From positions 1,470,438 to 1,534,437 of the forward strand of contig OX638341.1 of NCBI GenBank assembly GCA_951812965.1: a stretch of DNA of 64,000 nucleotides. The letters run 5' to 3'. This DNA is from an uncultured Pseudohongiella sp. Its GTDB lineage: Bacteria > Pseudomonadota > Gammaproteobacteria > Pseudomonadales > Pseudohongiellaceae. A program made the translations under genes and the position numbers. The notes beneath the pieces are model-generated. The model was not told the origin of the DNA. It ran no database searches and saw only the letters and a list, made by a program, of their open reading frames with translations. Below, one piece after another: positions 44,839 to 52,882 of the stretch; within the stretch, counting starts at the first letter, position 1, and every line of letters begins with the position of its first letter.

Positions 44839-45968
44839 ATGCGGGGCACGTACGGCCGCGTTACCAGATGCTCGGTGTCGGCGTCGGGCAGCGGCGTCAT
44901 CTTCTGCGGCCGGCCGGTCTGGTTGTCTGCGCCATAGAGATTGCCCGCCTCGTCCGCGGAAAAGGAGTGCATCTCGATCCAGTAGTCATGGCCTTCGGCC
45001 GGCAACAGCCAGGTATAGTCGCGTGAGCCGTCTTCGAGATCGAATTTCACGATCTTCGGCGGATCGTTATCGGTCACCCAGGCGAAGGAATCGCTTACCG
45101 TGATATCCAGCGGCGTGTCGAGGTCTCCCCAGGTAGTGACATACTCATAGGCCGGATACTCGGCGGAGTCCATCGCCGCAGTCTGCTGGAATACCTTGAC
45201 ATTACGGTTGTTGCGGTCAAGCACGTAGAGCCTGTCGTCCGGTCCGACAGCGATGCTATGCACGCTGGCGAATTGATGCGGCTCGGTTCCTTCCTCGCCG
45301 AATTCGGAATGGTAAGTGCCGTCGGCGTTACGAACCACAACGCGCTTGTTGCCGAGGCCGTCGGCGATCAGGAATTTTCCGTCCGGCAGGAAGGCGACAT
45401 CCTGCGGCTGGTTGTAATGCGTGGTGTCATTGCCGGGAATATTCTTCTCGCCGAGGGTCATCAGCAACTGATTGCCATCGTTAGAGAAGACATAAATGAT
45501 GTGACCGGTTTCTTCAATCAGCCACAGCCGGTTCTCCGGGTCGTAGGGGCTCATGCGCAGGCGATGCGGGCCGGGCCCGTTGGTGCCGGTGAACAAGTGA
45601 TCCCAATGGTCCCAGACTTCAAGCACCTCGCCTTCGCTGTTGACCACATAAATGCAATTGCTCCAGACCCGGCCGCGGCCGCGCAGCACGTTCCAGCCCA
45701 TGGAGCCGGGGAAATTCGTGTAGTCAGGCGGAATCGGATTCGGCAGCTCGGTTATGCCGCGCTGCAGAAAGAAGATGCGATCCTCGGATTGCGCATACAC
45801 TCCCGCGTTGCCGCCCCAGGAAAATCCTTCCGGGCCGAATGGCTGCATCCATGTCTCGGTATGGTACTCGTACGGGCTGGGCCCGATCGGCCCCCGATCC
45901 TGGGAAAGTACCGGACCGGCGAGCAGGCTACCCAGAATCAGGATCGCTGCGATTTGCATTTTTATCAT
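44835..45968 (-). CDS. exported NHL propeller protein, peptidyl-alpha-hydroxyglycine lyase (PAL)-like
   Basis: 377 residues from the ATG at 45968, with a signal peptide (MIKMQIAAILILGSLLAGPV). Comparison from memory with eukaryotic PAL shows collinear motifs: GPHRLRM, NQPQDVAFLPDGKFLIADG, SVHSIAV, LDRNNRNVKVF and EMHSFSADEAG. The zinc ligands correspond to His135, His237 and His334, and the active-site arginines to Arg70 and Arg252. The catalytic Tyr (in DGYxNSR of PAL) is Leu205 in DGLGNKR. PAL splits peptidyl-hydroxyglycine to an amidated peptide and glyoxylate. Activity is uncertain without the Tyr. Its neighbours at 47-53 kb look like PHM, the partner enzyme. The stop is inside a dispersed repeat. 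Confidence 0.72.
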   Translation of the reverse strand: MIKMQIAAILILGSLLAGPVLSQDRGPIGPSPYEYHTETWMQPFGPEGFSWGGNAGVYAQSEDRIFFLQRGITELPNPIPPDYTNFPGSMGWNVLRGRGRVWSNCIYVVNSEGEVLEVWDHWDHLFTGTNGPGPHRLRMSPYDPENRLWLIEETGHIIYVFSNDGNQLLMTLGEKNIPGNDTTHYNQPQDVAFLPDGKFLIADGLGNKRVVVRNADGTYHSEFGEEGTEPHQFASVHSIAVGPDDRLYVLDRNNRNVKVFQQTAAMDSAEYPAYEYVTTWGDLDTPLDITVSDSFAWVTDNDPPKIVKFDLEDGSRDYTWLLPAEGHDYWIEMHSFSADEAGNLYGADNQTGRPQKMTPLPDADTEHLVTRPYVPRM

Positions 45969-46115
45969 GATGCCAGTTCTCTTTAGGGCGATTGTTTGGT
46001 TAGCGGAATCTAGCATTAGCGGTTCGAGATGAGAAGGGCGCCGGCGCCGGATTGAAGCAGATTGCAAGCCGTGGAAGTTACCACTATGCTAATCCACGAA
46101 GTTGGGGGCATGTGA

Positions 46116-47012
46116 ATGACCAAGCATCCTAAGCTTGCAAAGAAGCTCAAGCTTCTCTACCAGTTGAAAGTCAGGCCGGACATCAACAGCAACCGGAAAC
46201 TGGCCGATTTGCTTGGTATAAGTCGCCAATCCGTCAGCAGGTGGGGAACGGGCGGCGGCACGCAGTCCGGCGACGCCATTCCGGATGTGCATTACTTCCG
46301 GGTTGGACAATTGTTCGGCATCGATTCCTATCTGTTTACGCTGGAATACGAGAAGTTCGAAAAAGAGGTCAGGATGACGCTGGAACGGCGCAATCGAGCT
46401 AGACAGCATAGGCCCCGGCGTATTTTCCACAGCGATCTGCCGGCAACCAGTAAAAAATTGTTGGGCCGGGAAGTCGAACTCGCCTTCCTGAATGAGACCT
46501 GGGATCAATGCGCGGCCAATGTCATCCAAGTTACCGGCGTCGCGGGCGTCGGCAAGAGTTGCCTTATAAACGAATGGCTGGCGGGTATGGGCGCCTGCAG
46601 TTATCGGGGTGCGGAAACGGTCTTTACGTGGTCATTTCACAATGGTTCCGGAGTGCGCTCGAATATGGCGCCTTTCGAGCTGTTTCTCTCTCGCGCCCAG
46701 TCAATGCTTGGCGATGCCGTTGTAATTCAGGATGATTCGAAAGGTCAGGTCATGCGTCTGGTACAAGCGATCAGGCAAAGTCGGACATTGCTCGTGCTCG
46801 ATGGAATACAGCACCTGCAGTATCGCCATGGTACCGGATTCGTTCAATTCGAAAATCCCGCTTTCTCCATGCTCGTGCGGGAGTTGGCAATTAAAAATTC
46901 CGGACTATGCGTACTCGGGTCAAGACGGGGAAACGCAGACTTCGCCAAGATCGGCGCGCCTCGCGCTGTATCACTCGAACTAAGGAGCCATTCCGAGTCT
47001 GCGCCGCGGTAA
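46116..47012 (+). CDS. HTH-ATPase regulator, apparently truncated
   Basis: 298 residues. The N-terminus (~20-50, NRKLADLLGISRQSVSRWG) is a helix-turn-helix. An AAA/NACHT-type ATPase follows: LLGREVELAFL, Walker A GVAGVGKS at 141-148 and Walker B LLVLDG at 225-230, with LCVLGSRRG as sensor-like strand. Proteins of this type usually go on for several hundred residues of helical or TPR sensor region; this one stops after the ATPase core, so the gene may be cut short. It is the only plus-strand gene in 43.7-53.8 kb and splits the lyase-like gene from the PHM-like genes. Codon use seems less GC-biased than its neighbours. Confidence 0.6.
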   Translation: MTKHPKLAKKLKLLYQLKVRPDINSNRKLADLLGISRQSVSRWGTGGGTQSGDAIPDVHYFRVGQLFGIDSYLFTLEYEKFEKEVRMTLERRNRARQHRPRRIFHSDLPATSKKLLGREVELAFLNETWDQCAANVIQVTGVAGVGKSCLINEWLAGMGACSYRGAETVFTWSFHNGSGVRSNMAPFELFLSRAQSMLGDAVVIQDDSKGQVMRLVQAIRQSRTLLVLDGIQHLQYRHGTGFVQFENPAFSMLVRELAIKNSGLCVLGSRRGNADFAKIGAPRAVSLELRSHSESAPR

Positions 47013-47063
47013 TTCCTGTCGGTTTCGGCGGCCTGGAGTCAGACCGCCGCAATCATCGATTTT

Positions 47064-48395
47064 TCAGTCGGACCCCGCCAAAGAGCGTTGCTGGGCCGCC
47101 TGTCTTTCCGCCACGAGCTTCTCGTACCCTTCTTCGTCGAGATGGGTAATCGCCAGCCAGGCGTGGGTCATTTCGTCACCGGTGCGGCTGCCGCCATACA
47201 CCCACTGATCGGGGTCGGGGTTGTTGGGGTTGGCCGCGGTGTTATCGTACCACTGCTTCAACACCAACACGGCGCCGGTCGGTACGAGCGGGGCCACATC
47301 GTCATCGTAAATGTGACTGTGATGCCAGGTGGCGCTCCAGTTGGAGACCTGGCTGATCTGCTCGGCGCGGCCGGTTTCCGGATAGAAGATTTCCAGCGAA
47401 GCGGCGTTCATGCGCAGATGGCCATGAGGCTGGAAGCTGTCGACGCGGATCGGATGGTCGAAGGAGTGGAAGCCCTGGGTCATGTGATAGCCGTTGGGCG
47501 GAATCACCAGGTCGTCCTGCTCGTCGATCCTGTACAGCTTGAGATCCTGCTTGTACTGCGCTGTTTCGACATACTCCTCGTCGTGCAGCCAGAGGCCGAT
47601 CTCGACCACGTTATCCGTAATCATCTGGCCTTGGGCTGTCGGCCCCACGCCGCCGGGAAACATGTGAATGCTCCAGCGCACCATCGAGCCGGCAGGAATC
47701 GTGCGGCAGACGCCGTCAGGAACGATTTCTCCCCATTTGCCCATGGCGTACTCGGTCAACTGGCCGTAACGCTCCATGGAGCCGTCTTCGTGCATGATCT
47801 CGACCGAAGAATTGGCATGGTGGACGACAGCCGAGGCGTCGCCTCGCGGCTTGACCTGAACCGCCTTGATGCAGCGGTCGGTGGTGATGCCGCTGGGCAC
47901 GTAGTGATTGCTCCACATGTCGTTGCCATTGGCGGGGATGTCGATGGGAATGGAAGGAATCACGACAGTCGGCTCACCGAACTGATCAATGAAACTCCAC
48001 TCGGAAGGATCGCTGAGTTCGGGAGCGGGAACGACCACATCGGGGTCGCCGAGGGGCGCGCCCTGGTCAACCCAGGCGACGATGGTGTCGATTTCTTCCT
48101 GGGCCAGTCTCCAGTCGCCTTGCAAATCCTGGATGCCGATGCCGTGGTCGTAGGCGTAAGGCGGCATTTCGCGATTCGCCACGCGCAATTGAATCAGCGG
48201 CGCCCAGGGACGGATCTGGTCATAGGTCTCGAACTGCATGGGGCCAATGCCGCCTTCGCGGTGGCAGACCACGCAATTCTCGTTGATGATGCGTCCGACA
48301 TGGCTGTTGTAGGTGATTTCCCCGGCGTCTTGCGCCAGGGCCACAGAGCTGATGCCGATTACGGCAAGAAGTCCCGCCAATACTCGAATCTTCAT
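47064..48395 (-). CDS. exported c-type cytochrome / PHM-like copper monooxygenase, paralogue 1
   Basis: 443 residues. Signal peptide (~1-21), then a haem c site CVVCHREGGIGPMQF. The PHM-like part keeps AVVHHAN (two His of CuH), SIHMFPGG (third His), QPHGHLRM (His-x-His of CuM) and GDEMTHAW (Met of CuM). The known families are the copper type II ascorbate-dependent monooxygenases (PHM, DBH). It would hydroxylate a C-H next to a heteroatom in the periplasm, with haem c in place of ascorbate (inference). It is the most separate of the four, being set apart by an upstream terminator at 48441-48503, so it probably has its own promoter in 48396-48440. Confidence 0.8.
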   Translation of the reverse strand: MKIRVLAGLLAVIGISSVALAQDAGEITYNSHVGRIINENCVVCHREGGIGPMQFETYDQIRPWAPLIQLRVANREMPPYAYDHGIGIQDLQGDWRLAQEEIDTIVAWVDQGAPLGDPDVVVPAPELSDPSEWSFIDQFGEPTVVIPSIPIDIPANGNDMWSNHYVPSGITTDRCIKAVQVKPRGDASAVVHHANSSVEIMHEDGSMERYGQLTEYAMGKWGEIVPDGVCRTIPAGSMVRWSIHMFPGGVGPTAQGQMITDNVVEIGLWLHDEEYVETAQYKQDLKLYRIDEQDDLVIPPNGYHMTQGFHSFDHPIRVDSFQPHGHLRMNAASLEIFYPETGRAEQISQVSNWSATWHHSHIYDDDVAPLVPTGAVLVLKQWYDNTAANPNNPDPDQWVYGGSRTGDEMTHAWLAITHLDEEGYEKLVAERQAAQQRSLAGSD

Positions 48396-48440
48396 GTCTT
48401 GCTCCCGAATGTATGTTTATTCAATCGATTCTTGCATGCC

Positions 48441-48503
48441 AAAAAAAGCCCCGCAATGACACAACCGTAACAAAGTTTGACAACGGTTGCGCCATTGCGG
48501 GGC
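48441..48503 (-). terminator. long-stem terminator after paralogue 2
   Basis: GCCCCGCAATG (48448-48458) pairs with CATTGCGGGGC (48493-48503), and inside it CAACCGT pairs with ACGGTTG. On the minus strand the stem is followed by seven T. It separates paralogue 2 from paralogue 1. Confidence 0.85.
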
Positions 48504-48521
48504 GTGTAAATTGTCGCAGCG

Positions 48522-49862
48522 TCAGTCTGAGCCTGCGAGCGATCTTTGCTCGGCTGCTTCGCGTTCAGCAACCAAAAGCTCAAACGATTCCTCGTCGAGA
48601 TGGGTGATGGCGATCCATGCATGAGACATTTCATCGCCTGTCCTGCTGCCGCCGTAAACCCACTGATCCGGGTCGGGATTGTTGGGATTATTGGCGGAGT
48701 TGTCGTACCACTGTTTGATTACCAGCACCGCGCCGGTGGGAATCAGCGGCGCCACGTCGGCTTCGTAGATGTGGCTGTGATGCCAGGTCGCGCTCCAGTT
48801 GGATATCTGGCTGATCTGTTCCGTGCGCCCGGTCTCCGGATAGAAAATCTCCAGTGAAGCGGCGTTCATGCGCAGATGGCCATGGGGCTGGAAGCTGTCG
48901 ATTCGCACCGGATGGTCGAAGGAGTGAAAGCCCTGGGTCATGGTGTAGCCGTGGGGCGGGACGATGAGTTCACCGCCTTCGTAGCCGTGCCGGAGCCCGT
49001 AGGAACGCAGGTCCTGCTTGAGTGGTTGCTCGCGCTCGATGTAGTCCTCGTCATGGAACCAGAGGCCAATCTCGACTACGTTGTTCTCGATCACCTGGCC
49101 CTGTGCCGTGGCTCCGACGCCGCCTGGAAACATGTGGATGTTCCAGAGGATTCTCGAACCTTCGGGAATCGTGCGGCAGACGCCTTCGGGAACGAGTTCG
49201 CCCCATTTGCCCATGGCGTATTCGGTCAGTTTTCCATAACGCTCGTATTCACCGTCGGGAGCAGGTGCGAACACGTCGGAATTGGCATGATGCACCACCG
49301 CCTTGGCGTCGCCGCGCGGCTTCACCTGCACCGCTTTGATGCAACGGTCGGCGGTCAGCGTGCTTTCGACAAAATGCCTGCTCCAAAGGTCATTGCCGTT
49401 GGCCGGAATGTCCATGGGCACCGAGGGAATGACGAGATCCGGCGCACCGAATTCTACCTCGAAATTCCATGCGTCGGGATCGGGCAGATCCACCGCCGGC
49501 GGTGTTATGTCGGGGTCGCCCAACGGGGCGCCTTGATCGACCCAGGCGACGACGGTGTCGATTTCATCCTGGGAAAGGCGCCAGTCGCCTTCGAGTTGCT
49601 GAATGCCGATGCCGTGGTCATAGGCGTAAGGCGGCATTTCCCGATTCGCCACCTTGAACTGGATCAGCGGCGCCCAGGGGCGGACCTGATCGTAGTTCTC
49701 GAACTGCATGGGCGCGATGCCGCCATCCCTGTGGCAGACCACGCAATTCTCGTTCATGATCCGCGCGACGTCACCGTTGTAGGTAATCGCGTTATCCTGC
49801 TGGGCCAGGGCCAAAGCCGGCAGGCCCAGAACTGCAAGGAAAAGTGCCTGGGAAAGTTTCAT
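48522..49862 (-). CDS. exported c-type cytochrome / PHM-like copper monooxygenase, paralogue 2
   Basis: 446 residues. Signal peptide MKLSQALFLAVLGLPALALA. Haem site CVVCHRDGGIAPMQF. All PHM-like ligands are kept: AVVHHAN, NIHMFPGG, QPHGHLRM, GDEMSHAW. The region between them differs from paralogue 1 mostly in the 195-210 and 280-300 loops (FAPAPDGEYERYG, YGLRHGYEGGE), the likely substrate-facing parts. The gene starts only 23 bp after paralogue 3, so the two are co-transcribed, ending at a strong terminator. Confidence 0.82.
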   Translation of the reverse strand: MKLSQALFLAVLGLPALALAQQDNAITYNGDVARIMNENCVVCHRDGGIAPMQFENYDQVRPWAPLIQFKVANREMPPYAYDHGIGIQQLEGDWRLSQDEIDTVVAWVDQGAPLGDPDITPPAVDLPDPDAWNFEVEFGAPDLVIPSVPMDIPANGNDLWSRHFVESTLTADRCIKAVQVKPRGDAKAVVHHANSDVFAPAPDGEYERYGKLTEYAMGKWGELVPEGVCRTIPEGSRILWNIHMFPGGVGATAQGQVIENNVVEIGLWFHDEDYIEREQPLKQDLRSYGLRHGYEGGELIVPPHGYTMTQGFHSFDHPVRIDSFQPHGHLRMNAASLEIFYPETGRTEQISQISNWSATWHHSHIYEADVAPLIPTGAVLVIKQWYDNSANNPNNPDPDQWVYGGSRTGDEMSHAWIAITHLDEESFELLVAEREAAEQRSLAGSD

Positions 49863-49885
49863 CTTGTCCTCCTCGCTTCACTCTT

Positions 49886-51226
49886 CTAATCGGAACCCGC
49901 CAACGAGCGTTGCTGTTGAGCCTGACGATCGGCCAGCAACTTCTCGTAGGTTTCGTCGTCGAGATGGGTGACGGCGATCCAGGCATGGGACATTTCGTCA
50001 CCGGTGCGCTGACCCCAGGTCACCCACTGATCCGGGTCGGGATTGTTCGGATTGTTGGCGGTGTTGTCATACCACTGCTTGATTACGAGCACGGCGCCGG
50101 TCGGTAGCAGCGGGGCCACTTCGGGCTCGTAAATATGGCTGTGATGCCAGATTGCGCTCCACTCGGAAATCTGGCTGATCTGCTCGGTACGACCGGTCTC
50201 CGGATAGAAAATCTCCAGGGAAGCGGAGTTCATGCGCAAATGGCCATGAGGCTGGAAGCTGTCGATGCGCACGGGGGTATCGAAGGAGTGGAAGCCCTGG
50301 GTCATCATGTAATCGTTCGGCGGCAGAACGAGTTGACCGCCTTCGTAGCCGGACGTGAGTTGATATGCGCGCAGGTCCTGCTTGTGGGGCTGTTCGCGCT
50401 CGATGTATTCCTCGTCATGGAACCACAGGCCGGTTTCGACCACGTTGTCCGTGATCATCTGGCCGGGGGCGGTAGCGCCGATGCCGCCGGGATACATGTG
50501 GATATCCCAGGAGATACGCGAGCCCGCCGGGATCGTGCGGCAGACTCCTTCCGGAATCAGCTCGCCCCATTTGCCCATGGCATACTCGGTAAGCTGCCCG
50601 AACCGTTCGTACTCGCCGTCCTCGTTCGGGGCTTCCACGTAAGTATTGGCGTGGTGTACCACGGCCTTGGCGTCACCCCTGGGCTTCACCTGCACCGCCT
50701 TGATGCAGCGATCGGCCGTCAGCGGCGTGGAAACGAAATGCTTGCTCCAGATGTCGTTGCCGCTGGCGGGAATGTCGATCGGAATCGAAGGCACGATCAG
50801 ATCCGGCGGACCCAGATCGCGTTCGAAATTCCAGTCGTCGGGGTCGGGCAGGTCCGCAACAGGAGGGATCACGTCCGGGTCGCCTTGCGGGGCGCCCTGA
50901 TCTACCCAGGCGACGATCGCATCGATGTCTGCCTGGGACAGGCGCCAGTCGCCCTTCAAATCCTGGAGGCCGATGCCGTGGTCATAGGCATAAGGCGGCA
51001 TTTCGCGATTCGCCACCCTGAACTGAATCAGCGGCGCCCATGGGCGGACTTGTTCGTAATTTTCGAACTGCATCGGTCCGATGCCGCCCTCCTGATGACA
51101 GACTACGCAGTTTTCGTTGATGATCCGCGCAACGTCGCCGTTGTAGGTGATTTCGCTGTCGTGCTGGGCCAGTGCCAGAACCGGCAGGCTCAGAACCGCC
51201 AGTACAAGAACTTGGGAAAATCTCAT
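49886..51226 (-). CDS. exported c-type cytochrome / PHM-like copper monooxygenase, paralogue 3
   Basis: 446 residues. Signal peptide MRFSQVLVLAVLSLPVLALA. Haem site CVVCHQEGGIGPMQF. Ligands: AVVHHAN, DIHMYPGG, QPHGHLRM and GDEMSHAW. It differs from the others in VTWGQRTGDEM where they read VYGGSRTGDEM, just before the CuM Met. It is first of the pair with paralogue 2. The 190 bp upstream contain the terminator of paralogue 4 and presumably a promoter. Confidence 0.82.
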   Translation of the reverse strand: MRFSQVLVLAVLSLPVLALAQHDSEITYNGDVARIINENCVVCHQEGGIGPMQFENYEQVRPWAPLIQFRVANREMPPYAYDHGIGLQDLKGDWRLSQADIDAIVAWVDQGAPQGDPDVIPPVADLPDPDDWNFERDLGPPDLIVPSIPIDIPASGNDIWSKHFVSTPLTADRCIKAVQVKPRGDAKAVVHHANTYVEAPNEDGEYERFGQLTEYAMGKWGELIPEGVCRTIPAGSRISWDIHMYPGGIGATAPGQMITDNVVETGLWFHDEEYIEREQPHKQDLRAYQLTSGYEGGQLVLPPNDYMMTQGFHSFDTPVRIDSFQPHGHLRMNSASLEIFYPETGRTEQISQISEWSAIWHHSHIYEPEVAPLLPTGAVLVIKQWYDNTANNPNNPDPDQWVTWGQRTGDEMSHAWIAVTHLDDETYEKLLADRQAQQQRSLAGSD

Positions 51227-51347
51227 CGGGTTCTCCTCATGCTGCTGTGTTCACGTTGTCCTTGAATTTTAATCATTGAAACTTGCATTCGATCCGGCCA
51301 AGTCTACGCCGGTTCGCCCGCAAGTGGAACAGTCATTGACGCAAAGA

Positions 51348-51381
51348 AAAAGGCCGGCCGGATTGCTCCGGCCGGCCTTTT
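51348..51381 (-). terminator. terminator after paralogue 4
   Basis: AAAAGGCCGGCCGGA TTGC TCCGGCCGGCCTTTT is a perfect 15-bp stem. It is symmetric and can act on either strand. Confidence 0.9.
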
Positions 51382-51416
51382 CGATTCTTGTCGAAAAGAT
51401 GTTACCCGCGATTCCT

Positions 51417-52754
51417 TCAGTCGGAACCGGCCAGGGAACGCTGCTCCTTGGCCCTGCGATCAGCGACAATCTTGTCGAAACCCTCGTCGTCCAGGTGAGT
51501 GATGGCGATCCACGCGTGGGACATTTCGTCACCGGTGCGGCTGCCGCCGTATACCCACTGATCCGGATCCGGGTTGTTGGGGTTGTCGGCGGAATTGTCG
51601 TACCACTGCTTGATCACCAGGATCGCGCCGGTCGGCAACAGCGGCGCCACGTCGGGCTCGTAAATGTGGCTGTGATGCCAGGTCGCGCTCCAGTTGGAAA
51701 TCTGGCTGATCTGCTCGGTGCGGCCTGTCGCCGGATAGAAAATCTCCAGGGAAGCGGCGTTCATGCGCAGATGGCCGTGAGGCTGGAAGCTGTCGATGCG
51801 CACAGGGTGATCGAAAGAGTGGAAACCCTGGGTCATGGTGTAGCCATGAGGCGGTACGATCAGGTGGCCGCCTTCGTAGCCGGAACGCATCGGATACAGA
51901 CGCAGGTCCTGCTTGTAGGGCTGCTCAGCCTCGATGTAATCCTCATCGTGGAACCAAAGGCCGATTTCAACGACATTGTCCTTGATCATCAGGCCTTCGG
52001 CAGTCGCGCCGACGCCACCGGGGAACATGTGGATGTCCCAGGAAATGCGCGAGCCGCCGGGAATCGTGCGACAGACGCCTTCGGGCATCAATTCGCCCCA
52101 TTTACCCATGGCGTATTCGGTGAGTTGGCCGTAACGCTCGAACTCGCCTTCTTCGTTCATGGCTTCCACATAGGAGTTGGCGTGGTGCACAACGGCCTTG
52201 GCGTCACCGCGCGGCTTCACCTGCACCGCCTTGATGCAGCGGTCGGCGGTGAGGGTGCTGGGCACGATGTGCTTGCTCCAGAGGTCGTTGCCATTGGCTG
52301 GAATGTCCATGGGAATCGACGGAATGATCAGGTCGGGAGCACCGAGTTCCGGCTCGAAGTTCCAGGCGTCCGGATCGGGCAGATCAGGAGCCGGCGGGAC
52401 GATTTCGGGATCGCCCAGCGGAGCGCCTTGCTCAACCCAGGCGACGATGGAATCGATTTCTTCCTGCACCAGCCGCCAGTCGCCTTCCAGTTCCTGGATG
52501 CCGATGCCGTGGTCATAGGCGTAAGGCGGCATTTCGCGATTCGCCACCTTCATGGAAATCAGTGGCGCCCACGGACGGATCTGATCGTAATTCTCGAACT
52601 GCATCGGGCCGATGCCGCCTTCGCGGTGGCAGACCACGCAATTCTCGTTAATGATTCTCGCAACGTCACCGTTGTAGGTGATTTCGTGCTGCTGGGCTTG
52701 CGCGCCGAACGCGACCGCGCCGACGACCAGGATTAACGCTTGCGCCAGTTTCAT
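51417..52754 (-). CDS. exported c-type cytochrome / PHM-like copper monooxygenase, paralogue 4
   Basis: 445 residues. Signal peptide (~1-20). Haem attachment C39-C42-H43 (CVVCH). Ligands by residue: His190 and His191 with His242 (CuH-like), His326 and His328 with Met411 (CuM-like). This is the same order and pattern as His107/108/172 and His242/244/Met314 in rat PHM. It is the first of the four in transcription order and lies 128 bp after the secreted-protein gene at 52883. An inverted repeat (52785-52801) in the gap may be an operator. Axial haem ligand candidates, such as the Met of ANREMPPYAY, are present in all four. Confidence 0.85.
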   Translation of the reverse strand: MKLAQALILVVGAVAFGAQAQQHEITYNGDVARIINENCVVCHREGGIGPMQFENYDQIRPWAPLISMKVANREMPPYAYDHGIGIQELEGDWRLVQEEIDSIVAWVEQGAPLGDPEIVPPAPDLPDPDAWNFEPELGAPDLIIPSIPMDIPANGNDLWSKHIVPSTLTADRCIKAVQVKPRGDAKAVVHHANSYVEAMNEEGEFERYGQLTEYAMGKWGELMPEGVCRTIPGGSRISWDIHMFPGGVGATAEGLMIKDNVVEIGLWFHDEDYIEAEQPYKQDLRLYPMRSGYEGGHLIVPPHGYTMTQGFHSFDHPVRIDSFQPHGHLRMNAASLEIFYPATGRTEQISQISNWSATWHHSHIYEPDVAPLLPTGAILVIKQWYDNSADNPNNPDPDQWVYGGSRTGDEMSHAWIAITHLDDEGFDKIVADRRAKEQRSLAGSD

Positions 52755-52784
52755 GTGGTTCTCCTAGATTGAGAGTTATCTTCC

Positions 52785-52801
52785 TGACGGGATACCCGTC
52801 A
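52785..52801. promoter_or_regulatory. inverted repeat upstream of paralogue 4
   Basis: TGACGGG ATA CCCGTCA lies about 31 bp before the start codon (minus strand). It is a candidate operator; no T run follows. Confidence 0.35.
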
Positions 52802-52882
52802 AATACTAAGTTCTTACCCACTCCAAGTCCATGATTCGCCCGCTGTAAACATGCCGGCGAATGCAACAATTTGAAACAGGGT

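Noticed and set aside
47088-52736. Long plus-strand open frames (up to 486 codons) opposite the four PHM-like genes
   Set aside because: They mirror the minus-strand genes; conserved haem and copper motifs are on the minus strand, and the plus frames show no signal peptide or known motif. GC-rich codon use creates such shadows.
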